Shown piece after piece: positions 43,317 through 52,618 of a DNA stretch of 64,000 nucleotides. Each line of letters opens with the position of its first letter. The stretch's first letter is position 1. The notes under the pieces are model-generated. The model worked only from the letters and a program-made list of their open reading frames with translations. It ran no database searches and was not told the origin of the DNA. The translations under genes and the position numbers were made by a program. The stretch spans positions 35,234,674-35,298,673 of the forward strand of contig CM068546.1 of NCBI GenBank assembly GCA_035048495.1. The letters are read 5' to 3'. Source of the stretch: Euptelea pleiosperma. Taxonomy: Eukaryota; Streptophyta; Magnoliopsida; Ranunculales; Eupteleaceae.

Positions 43317-43957
43317 GATTTTTTATTTATGGTATGAGAGGTATTACATAGTATAAGAGATTTTCTATTTAAGAAAGAGAAAGATATATTGATAATTGAA
43401 AGAAGGTGGAGAATTTTATTTATGGTAAATAGGGATAGATTTATTAAAATAAGAAAAAGAACATATTTTCATTGGTAGGAAAATTAAGAATTGATGAGAG
43501 ATTTATTAAAATAAGAAAGAGAACGCGTCTTTATTGGTAGAAAATTAAGAATTGATGAGAGATTTAAGGAGAGGTATAGTTATGAGAATGAGTAAATAGA
43601 TGAGAGATAAAGTTGAGTGTAGGGATAGTTTTGGAAAAAATGTTGAAAAAAATATAGAGGGTATTTTCGAAAAAATGTTGGAAAAAAGATGGAGAGAGCG
43701 CCACCTCAACAGTGCCGAGCTTTAGTATAGATAATAGATAAGTAAAACATCTTTTAAATATATATAGTATATGTAATATATATGGTATATACATCAAGTC
43801 AATATTGGATCGGTATAGGGTCGATCCAGTACCGATCCGATAAGAGATCAGATCGACAATTTTGGATCCGATACCGATCCAATAAGCAAAAATAAGGTTC
43901 CGGACCTAGAATTTTCGGATCAGGTATCAGGTTTAATCCAATCCATTGCCATCCCTA
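41452..43957. mobile_element. hAT-type MITE with TAGGGTTGGCAATGG ends, containing a Helitron
   Basis: Ends TAGGGTTGGCAATGGATC and ATCCATTGCCATCCCTA, with a perfect 8-bp duplication CTAATCAG (41444-41451 and 43958-43965). Subterminal regions are rich in GATCCGAT/CCGATCC words. The Helitron at 42212-43731 lies inside. Confidence 0.87.
42212..43731 (-). mobile_element. non-autonomous Helitron (copy 2)
   Basis: Same family as 24828-26226, 1,520 bp. The minus-strand start is TCTATACTAAAGCTCGGCAC. The end is the GCCCGTGC/GCACGGGC hairpin (one extra C on one side), a spacer and CTAG, inserted between A and T. The 5' terminus (GCGCCACCTCAGCAGTGCCGAGCTTTAGT) occurs at 43138-43167, 43256-43285 and, in final form, 43698-43726, so this copy has three 5' ends. 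ORF 42969-43262 is an artefact of that repetition. Confidence 0.88.
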
Positions 43958-43989
43958 CTAATCAGTCCGTCGGCCCCTTTTAAACCTTG

Positions 43990-44123
43990 GTCGAGACTAC
44001 TGACTGATTGTTTAAGATGTTACTCACCTAGGATTTCCCTAGCGTTGACAAGGCTTCCAAGTAGGCCAAACCCTACTCATGTGGGAACCAGCCAGTATTT
44101 AATCATTTTCCCATTTTCCATAG
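43990..44123. other. spacer between transposon nests
   Basis: Nothing is recognised. Confidence 0.4.
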
Positions 44124-44284
44124 GCTTGGGCTCCGAGGACCCCATTTTTCTGACCCCTCTTGGTGTTTGCCGCTCAGCCGTTGATTTCAAAAATTCATCG
44201 AAAAAGTGAGAAAGTGACGCCAGCTCGGCGCTGACAGCCACCGTTAGATTTTTGGAATCCAACAGCCGAGCACACAAACACGAG

Positions 44285-44844
44285 GACAAATCTAGTATGC
44301 AACTGTTTATATACTTAAAAGCATGGTTTTAAAATCGGCCGTTTAAACGGTTTTAACGGCCATTTAAATGGTAACGCCCCAAGCCCGTTTCTGTTAAAAC
44401 TGTTTAAACACGTTTTAACGGTTTTGAAAAAAATGGCAGTTAAAATCGTTTAAACAGCCATTTTATTCTGAAAAATTTTTAAAAAAAGCCATTAAATTCC
44501 ATTTTTTTTTTTTCAAATTTCAAATTCGAATTTCAGCGCCATTTTAAAAACCGTTAAAATCCGTTTAATTCCATTTTTTTTCAATTTTTGTCCTTGACCA
44601 TTTCAATCCATTTTAACGGTAACGCCCCAGTCCGTTTAACCGTTAAAACGGCCTCCTTTAAACCTTGCTTAAAAGTATGCAAACATTGTATCCCCCATTG
44701 AATGCTCTTTGAAGAACGTGTTTTTAATTTATAAAATAATTTTTTTGAAACGATGGAATAACACATTTTTCAAGGGTCATCCAACAGTACTGACAATGTT
44801 TGCATACTTTTAAGTCTGCAAACAGTTGCATACTAGATTTCTCC
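44285..44844. mobile_element. MITE with GGACAAATCTAGT-type ends, split by an AAACGG MITE
   Basis: Starts GACAAATCTAGTATGCAACTG and ends CAGTTGCATACTAGATTTCTCC. Flanks AACACGAG (44277-44284) and AACACAAG (44845-44852) match at 7 of 8, suggesting hAT. A sister copy is at 36806-36998. Confidence 0.65.
44322..44667 (-). mobile_element. hAT-type MITE, AAACGG-rich family (copy B6)
   Basis: 346 bp running CATGGTTTTAAAATCGG...CTTTAAACCTTG with a perfect 8-bp duplication CTTAAAAG (44314-44321 and 44668-44675). It is the innermost element of a three-level nest. Confidence 0.9.
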
Positions 44845-44885
44845 AACACAAGGGGGGTCAAAAAAGGGGTCCCCAGAGCCGGACC

Positions 44886-46915
44886 CTTTTCTTTATATCT
44901 TAAAGGGATGGGCTCAGTGGACCCCCATTTTTCTGACCCTTCTCGGGGTGTACGTGTGCTCAGCCGTGGATTTCAAGAATCCAACGGTGGTTCCCGAGCT
45001 GGCATCACAGACAACCACCGTGAAATACACTATATTAATCTCAGATACATCACCATTCACTGTGGGGGATGCTTGGATGGAGTTCTTTTTTTCCAATCTG
45101 AGCAAAACCAGTTACAATCGCTGAACTGACAACATCAACCTCGTGTAGTGAAAAAGCTTGAAGCAGGTAGGACATTGGAGAAATATAACATGTAACCACG
45201 ACTTGACTGAAGTAAATTCAAGAATTTTTTTAAACAAGTTCATGGATATGGTGATCTCAATCATTGACTAATGTACTTGGTTAATTGAACTGGCTTAACC
45301 CATCCTAGCTTCTCTTGACATCATCAAAAACATGATTTACCCCTTGATCCAAGCTTCAAATGATAAACTAAGTTCAGTGTAGGATTATGAAGACTAAAGT
45401 CACTAGATTAATGATCTTCAGTTCTAGTCGCGATTGAGTTACACGAGGGAAAGCTGAACATGCAAACCAAACAGTACGGCACATTTCAAGGCACAAAACA
45501 CAGGGCATATTGCTATCAATGCTACACGGAATGGATCCACAAAATGTGAAGAATCTACCAACTGATATAAATCCATCATTCAAATCCCCACAGCCCTAAT
45601 CTCTCCATTAACTGACTGACCCTCCAAACAGAGGGTGAGAAGAAGGAGAAACCTGTACTGCTGACAAGAAGAGAAATAATCCAAGGAAAAGCAAGTCAAC
45701 ATCCACTTCCACGAATGGATCCTGTACCCATCCTGACAAAACATAATCCAGAAAACCCTGAACCGTATAGAAATGTTGTCATCCACTTTGAAACCATATC
45801 TGATCTCCCATCTTTGTGACTTAAGCATTAATGGATCATAAGAGTAAAAAACTAAGATCTGACTAACCCTCATAAAAGCTCTGTGGGTGTGGGAAATGAT
45901 GAGACTAAGCACCTCACAAATCAGTTCGCAAAGCATTTTAATGAGAATCAAGTAAAAAGTACTTACCTAGTGAGAATCAAGTAAAGCATACTTACCGAGG
46001 TTATAAATCTGAAATTACTTGGATTAGCTATGTTCCTCATTGATCAAGGCATGGAAATGCACTTCATCGTTTTTTTCTGATCTAGGTCTAACAGTGGATT
46101 CACAAACACCACAACGAATCCCTCCTAATAACATCCCAACAAGCTTGGAGCCTGGGAAATAAGAAAGAAGAATTCGTTTAATTTCCGTAGCCTCTATCCC
46201 ACTAAGATAGAAGATCGCCATTTCAGCCTCCTCTTTACTCAAAATTCTCTCCAACTTCAGCCAACTCTTTGAAGAGAACCTTGAAATCTAAACAATTCAA
46301 AACTCAAATCTCCTAGCACAATCCAGCAGGATAGCCAACTGACACCTCCCCGAACCTGTTAGTACCCGATTGGAAGCTTTCACTCTGAAATAAACCCAAA
46401 ACTGTGTGTTACCTGGCACATTTGGGATGGAAATGAGAATACACACAGAGATAATCTTTTGACCATTCAGTAGAAAGCAAAGGTGGGATGGTTACAATCA
46501 TCCGATAAGTTCAATTTTTGGGGTAGATCTCTGAAGTGGGATCATGGAATGATAGGTCCATCCCCTTCCATGTGCAACATGTGTAGAGCTATCTCACTGG
46601 CAGACCACTTTAAACGGTGTGACAAGGACCATAAGTATCACCATATTTTAATTCTAGAAAAATAGTCAACCATAAAACATATTTCTTTCACATATGCTAC
46701 CAATGCTGATCACAATTTGCCATCCTACCCAAAACTGAGCTCACTTCTCACTGCATGCTACACCAGGCATAGGTTATAACCAGATCAAAAGAAAAAACCT
46801 ACAGTAACAAAGCTAATGAAAACAAATACTACAAATAAGAAGCCATTAGCAGCGAGAGAGCTGAACGATGCTAAAGTAAGAACGGTTTCTGAAAAATAAC
46901 CGAATCAACTAAAAG
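44886..46915. other. former 3' flank of SEC15B; unrecognised ORF fragments
   Basis: Before the retrotransposon arrived this was continuous with 59592 onward, so it is the downstream flank of the SEC15B gene. Minus-strand ORFs at 46024-46254 and 45580-45951 and a nearby frame reading VKASNRVLTGSGRCQLAIL look like pieces of a decayed coding sequence, but I recognise no family and the frames are broken. Confidence 0.3.
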
Positions 46916-46920
46916 CGCCT
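46916..46920. repeat. target-site duplication CGCCT, left
   Basis: Identical to 59587-59591. The pair brackets the Tat retrotransposon exactly at its TG/CA ends. Confidence 0.93.
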
Positions 46921-48276
46921 TGTGGGGGAAAAATATCTGATCTAACCCACACAATCTTTGAGGTCAGACGATTCGGATTGTGGTGATGATCGGACGACTC
47001 TGATGCTCCAGGATGAAACTGCTTTCTCCTCTGCGAAGGATAGGATGATCTCCAGATGAGATTTGGTTGTACCTGTTGACAAGGCTCCGACGCTCAAGTC
47101 AGCTTGGGAAATGTAACAGGTTTTAGGAAATAGTAAAAGATTTCAGAGTTTAAGCTATCTGGATCTGGAGAGCAAGATCCTCTTCTCAGTTCTGAAGGTC
47201 TTGTATTTATAGCCTTGGAACTGGCGTGACTCACCTTCCACGTGTCTAGTCATTATCAGTCAATGATGACTCAGATAGATTCTGTTATAAAACAGAATCT
47301 GTCGGTTTAAACTTTGACTTTCTTGATTCAGTTATACCTGAAATAACTGAAATAATACTGAGGTGGCATCCTCCGTGTCAGGTGTTCAGATAAGGTGATG
47401 TCGAATCCGTGATAATTCAACTAGCTGCCACGTGGCCAATATTCATTAGTTAAGAAATCGATGGTATTCAGAATACTTACCTCGTATGTAAGAGATCATG
47501 CCACGTAAGTCATTTGACATTATCTGGCTTTGACGGGATGATATTGAAATAGATCCCGTCAAGCAAGTCTGATGACCTTGTCGGAAAAATGCATCCAGCC
47601 AATAATTTTGACCTTGCGGGGAGGATGTCCCGGGATGAGATGTTCAGAGTTCCCGGGAATCTATACTTTGAGTTGCCATGATGATTTCCCGGGATGACAT
47701 ATTTGGAGTTCCCGGGATGATATACCTGAGTTGCCAAGATGAGTTCCCGGGATTACATGTTTGGAATTCCCGGGATGATACACTTGAATTGCCAGGATGA
47801 GTTCCCGGGATGACATGTTTGGAATTCCCGGGATGATACACTTGAATTGCCAGGATGAGTTCCCGGGATGACATGTTTGGAATTCCCGGGATGATATACT
47901 TGAGTTTTCCCGGGAAGAGAACCTTGATTTCCCGGGATGAGATTGTAGAAGATCCCGTCTATCCAGTTGATCTCGGTGGGATGAGACTCATCAATATGTC
48001 GGGCAAGATTGAATACTTCCCGACATATTAAAGGTTGAGACGCTAATATTCTCTGTCAGCATCACTTCCATGTGTCGATAAAACAATCCTGACACGTGGC
48101 ATTTCCAAGTAATGGAAATCGAGCGACACGATTGGCAGTTTATTGCTCTTGATGATGATTCCAGCGCATTAACTCTCGCGTGCTGTCTTCTAACACGCGT
48201 CGTGTATTTGAAACCGCACGTGCTAAGCCAGAGATACGTGTCCAATTTTGACTAGCTGGAAAATACGGCACCCACA
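46921..48276 (-). repeat. 3' LTR of the Tat element
   Basis: 1,356 bp. It contains five or so ~58-bp subrepeats carrying TTCCCGGGATGA (47625-47945; repeated words at 47743, 47801 and 47859). Two related ORFs here (MATQVYHPGNSKYV..., MSSRELILAIQ...) are translations of these subrepeats and recur in the other LTR. Confidence 0.94.
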
Positions 48277-48296
48277 TCGCCCCCCTTTTTGAGAAG
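48277..48296 (-). other. polypurine tract
   Basis: On the element strand the tract reads TTCTCAAAAAGGGGGGCGA immediately before the 3' LTR start TGTGGG, the normal position for plus-strand priming. Confidence 0.8.
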
Positions 48297-48611
48297 ATCG
48301 ATAACTGACCGTCGTATCTTCTGAAAAAGATCTTGGCCATCCACGTTTCATATCTGTTTCTTAGCCGTTGGATCATGAAATAACCAATCGATCACTTTCC
48401 TCCGCATTTAATACTGCGCTTACTGTTTGCTGTATTCATGATACGTGTCCGTAGCAACGTGCTGCCCAATGTACGTCGTCGAATGGAATGATTGATGGGT
48501 ACAGTACTCGAGGGAATAGGTAACCGAACCGTCGAGTAACCAATCTTTTGATTTTTGGCGCCCGAGATTTGATATAGCCAAACTGCTGGTTTGATATAAC
48601 CAGATCTTTGC

Positions 48612-48620
48612 CTATAAAAG
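48612..48620 (+). promoter_or_regulatory. TATA box for the antisense ORF
   Basis: CTATAAAAG lies about 190 bp before the ATG at 48807 on the plus strand, followed at about 30-45 bp by a CT-rich likely start and leader (TTTCTTTCATTTCTTCGCCC). It is outside the LTR, so the antisense gene seems to have its own promoter. Confidence 0.55.
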
Positions 48621-48806
48621 GTTTATTCACCGCTTTCTTTCATTTCTTCGCCCTGGTCCGTGCTCTGCAATACTTCAAGCTCCAAGCTCAAGCTGTTCTT
48701 CACCTGTATCTCCTCTGTTCGCTGCTTCCAGACTGTAACGGTACTTTTCTCTCATCTGCCATCCCCTCTCGTATACTTTCATTTTCTTCTTCATCTTCTT
48801 CTTCAA

Positions 48807-50757
48807 ATGGCTAGGGGTAAAAGGGTTCTTGAAGATACCGAAGAAATGGTTCCCAGAGAACCAGTAGAAACCAGTGTTGATGTAGAGGAGCAATTATCCT
48901 CTGATTCGTTGGATAGAGAAGTAGATGTATATAGGGAGGAACCAATAATTCCTCAAGTCATCGTCAGGGTCCCAACTTATGGGAATGACCCTTATATTGT
49001 AGGTTTGAGAAAAGAATTTGCCATTCCTTCTTCTGTTTTTGTTAATATCGGTTCTCGTCATGGGGAAAATACCAACCCTGGCGAGATAAGTATCACTCGG
49101 CTTCAATTGAAGTTCGGGTTAACCCTACCTCTGACTCCTTTAGTGAGGGAAGTCCTCTGGTTCTACGACCGGGCTCCCGGCCAGATGCACGGAAATTTCT
49201 GGCGTCTGATGAATAGGATAGAGTATTTCAACTCTACGAGTAAATACCAGATTGGTCTCTCCGAGATCGATTATCTGTACATTTTGAGGAGATGCCCAGA
49301 CTCCTTCGATACCGATATGTTCTGGTCGGTAGCTGCCCGGAATAAAAATCAGAAGATAGTTGAGAGCCTGCCCGATAGTCATAAGGGATGGCATTCTGAT
49401 CCTCTGCTGGTGACTGGATCTTGGGAATTTGACGAGCGTGTGGAGGGGAGCTCCAGCAGCCATAGAGTCCGCACAAGCTTTAACTTGTCGGGTAAGCTCC
49501 TCTTTATATCCCGTCAATCTCCTTTAGATTCAGTTAATCAGTCTATTGATCAATTTCCTCTCTTCTCTGCTGTAGACTATACCAGACGTCCCTGGAAATA
49601 TCCTCAGGATATAGAGGACAAGGTCAAATATATCTTGAGGAAAATCCCCAAGATAGTAAAGCAATGGTCCCTGGCGGGGCTAATTGACAAAAATAAAAGA
49701 TCCTCAGCTCCCACTCCTGTCATCTCACGGGACCTGCGGATAACGGCTCCCGACTATTCGCGTAAGCGTCCTGCTGTGGAGATTACTGCAAGGGATGAAG
49801 TGTCTCGGGAAGAGGAGGATATAAGTCCCGACATCCCCTTAATAAAGAGACCTCGCCAAACTCATAGCACGCCAGCCCATGTAAATCCCCCAACAAGTCG
49901 GGTCACGGCTGCTCCTTACCCCGTGGCCGAATTCTTCAGACATCCAGATGGTCGACAAGAACCTCTGAATGATTTTGCCCGGGAACTTGTCCGGTTGGAA
50001 GAGCCAGAGGTATATTCTTCTATAGCTGATGTCTAACTCATATTCTTATGTGATCATCTAACCTGTTACCTCCTATGCAGATGGAGGGTAGAATGGCCGA
50101 GATGAGGAAGGATACCTTTGCTGTCCCAACTTTAGTGCCAAGGAAGAAAAGAAAACTGGTGAAGGGACTAGCTCCTGAATTAGAGGCATCACTGACTCGG
50201 GAGGGTATCGTAACTACTGCGGTGGCTGGTGGTTCCTCATCAACTCAACCTTCCGAGGCCCCAGATTCTCCTGCGGTAGCTGCCATACCTTCTGCTTCTC
50301 CTTCGATTGCCACTATGCAATCTCCTCATGGATTCCTTCCGTCTCCAGAGCTTCAACCAATATCTACCCCTCCATCAACCTCTCGTCCAACAGACACTGC
50401 CGGGCCCAGTCATTCAATTGGTGAGCACATTCGTTCTCCTTCATTCCCGTCTGGTACAGTATTTGATTTAATTGATACATGGGTTACACTGAAAGAATTG
50501 TGGCGACAAGATAACCCCATTGCAGGTCTACGGGATTTCGATGGCGTAGAACCATACATCATGAATGCTGGTTGCTTGCCTAATGGGCAGCCCATCTCGG
50601 AGCAAAGCTCCATTGCTGACGCTGGGGTGGCTGCGACGTTGATCGAACGAATCTGTCTTCCACGGGACAGGTTGCGTTATATTGACATGCCTTCCCCAAA
50701 AGTTCCCTGTGACGTTCTCAGTCGTTCCCTCCTGGAGGTAAGAAAATTTATTATTAT

Positions 50758-50791
<34 letters not shown>

Positions 50792-51469
50792 TACTGCTTT
50801 CTCTGATGAATTCTTCCAATATATTCTAACAGTTCCTTCTGTCTGCAGAGCATCCATGCCTACGTAGGTCTGAGGGATTATCTTGGTGATCTCCTCCAAA
50901 ATTATACTGCCCTTGTCGAAAAATCAAGTGCATCTGAAGCTAAACTTCAACTGGCCGAGGAGCAAATTCAGGCAGCCACTCTTTCTGCCGAAGTTTCAAA
51001 GACCAAGGCTGAAATGGAGAGAAAATTGGCTCTTGAAGCTCTTGCTTCAAAGAAAAAAGCTGAAGATAACTTGATTAAAGTCAAGGCGGAGTATGCAAAA
51101 TTCAAGGAGGGAGCCAGTCGCCTGCAAAAAGATCTGGAAAAGATGACCGTTGAGAGGGATGAAACCAAACAGGCATCTGATGCCTTCCAACAAGAATCTT
51201 ACGACAAGGGATACCGGGAAGGCTTCGCCAAATGTGAAGCCATGATGGAAGAAGAAGGAGATGAAGATCCTGTTGACAATATAGTTCAGCCTGAACCACT
51301 TGTCGGGACAATAATTTCAACAGAAGTTACCCGAGAACCATCTCCAACAATCCCGGCACCTGAAGTTGTTCCAGTCTCTTCTCAGACAGACATGGTGACT
51401 CCAGGAGGGGATGTCACAGTAAATCTTGTCACTCAGCCGGTTGGCGGGCAGGATGTGACACTTCCCTGA
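48807..51469 (+). CDS. antisense ORF of the Tat element (putative gypsy-type transposon domain), three exons
   Basis: Proposed coding sequence join(48807..50009, 50081..50737, 50849..51469), 826 residues. Start MARGKRVLEDTEEMV. Exon 1 ends at GAG before GTATAT, exon 2 starts after TATGCAG, exon 2 ends at GAG before GTAAGA, exon 3 starts after CTGCAG. Both introns are phase 0 and the second holds a run of about 30 T. Residues about 90-200 (ISITRLQLKFGLTLPLTPLVREVLWFYDRAPGQMHGNFWRLM) match the Transposase_28 'putative gypsy type transposon' domain. The middle is Pro/Ser-rich. The C-terminus (SEAKLQLAEEQIQAATLS to about KMTVERDETKQ) is a long coiled coil with an acidic tail. Such extra ORFs are known from Tat elements and their function is unknown. 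It is intact across 2.6 kb, which argues for selection or youth. Confidence 0.82.
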
Positions 51470-51619
51470 TTTTTGTAATTAACCCCTTGGGTTTACAATT
51501 GTAAATGCCGTTTAAGGCTTTTTAATATAATAGAATACTTTTCTGTTATTGCATGAACTGAATACTTATAAAAATATGAATTCAATGTGTTAAAATTCAA
51601 TAATCCTAGTCAGGAATAT

Positions 51620-52590
51620 AGGTTTGTCGGGAATCAACTTGTATTATCCCGGCTAGGATTTCATGGTCAATTACTCTCACTTGGATTTTATAAATGACGA
51701 GAATCTCATTAATTCTAGTCGCATGACTAAGAATCTTTAGATCATCCCGGCCTTCCGGTTTGTATACTTGGACTCTTATCAAGGCAAGAAGCCAAGATTG
51801 ATAAGAATCCAAGGATCCCGGCTAGGACTTTGTAATCGACGTGATTCTCCTCAATTCCAGTCGCATGACTTAGAATTTTAGATCATCCCGGCCTTCCGGT
51901 TTGTAACTCCCGGCTTAGGACTTTGTATTCGACGTGATTCTCTTCAATTCCAGTCGCATGACTTAGAATTTTAGATCATCCCGGCCTTCCGGTTTGTAAC
52001 TCCCGGCTTAGGACTTTGTATTCGACGTGATTCTCTTCAATTCCAGTCGCATGACTTAGAATTTTAGATCATCCCGGCCTTCCGGTTTGTAACTCCCGGC
52101 TTAGGACTTTGTAATCGACGTGATTCTCTTCAATTCCAGTCGCACGACTTGGAATTTGAGATCATCCCGGCCTTCCGGTTTGTAACTCCCGGCTTAGGAC
52201 TTTGTAATCGACGTGATTCTCTTCAATTCCAGTCGCACGACTTGGAATTTTAGATCATCCCGGCCTTCCGGTTTGTAACTCCCGGCTTAGGACTTTGTAT
52301 TCGACGTGATTCTCTTCAATTCCAGTCGCACGACTTAGAATTTTAGATCATCCCGGCCTTCCGGTTTGTAACTCCCGGCTTAGGACTTTGTAATCGACGT
52401 GATTCTCCTCAATTCCAGTCGCATGACTTAGAATTTGAGATCATCCCGGCCTTCCGGTTTGTAACTCCCGGCTTAGGACTTTGTAATCGACGTGATTCTC
52501 CTCAATTCCAGTCGCATGACTTAGAATTTGAGATCATCCCGGCCTTCCGGTTTGTAACTCCCGGCTTAGGACTTTGTATTCGACGATGAT
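51620..52590. repeat. 93-bp tandem array in the Tat 3' untranslated region
   Basis: The phrase TTGTAACTCCCGGCTTAGGAC recurs every 93 bp (for example 51901, 51994, 52087). About eight near-identical units fill 51830-52590, with more diverged units before. Each unit has AGATCATCCCGGCCTTCCGG and GACGTGATTCTC. Units differ by single changes (CATGACTTAG / CACGACTTGG; TGTATTC / TGTAATC). It lies between the pol stop and the end of the antisense ORF. Confidence 0.92.
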
Positions 52591-52618
52591 GCTTCTTGTA
52601 TGAGACTTAGAATCATCT

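Larger units (their letters stand above)
40803..43989. mobile_element. AAACGG/AATAACG-family MITE that received further insertions
   Basis: The outer element starts GATGGCTTAAAAAATGGCC and ends CCCCTTTTAAACCTTG. Its own sequence occupies about 40803-41009, 41343-41443 and 43966-43989. Everything between is later insertions. Its flanks do not show a clean 8-bp duplication. Confidence 0.6.
44124..44885. mobile_element. foldback element (GGGCTC..GGACCCC ends), split by nested insertions
   Basis: The left arm has GGGCTCCGAGGACCCC, TCTGACCCCTC and CGCTCAGCCGTTGATTTC. The right arm has AGGGGGGTCA, GGGGTCCCCAGAGCCGGACCC and, before the insertion, GGAATCCAACAGCCGAGCAC. The gap is filled by the MITE at 44285-44844. 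A further partial relative follows at about 44905-45010. Confidence 0.6.

Noticed and set aside
47510..48245. ORFs of about 75-84 codons repeated at 58820-59555 as a duplicated gene family
   Set aside because: They are translations of the two LTRs and of their CCCGGG subrepeats.
48660..48806. Upstream in-frame Met at 48660 for the antisense ORF
   Set aside because: The stretch is a CT-rich leader directly after the likely transcription start, and MARGKRV at 48807 is a better start.
51620..52590. 93-bp repeats as CRISPR or coding repeats
   Set aside because: There are no variable spacers and the frame is not open. It is non-coding tandem DNA in a retrotransposon.
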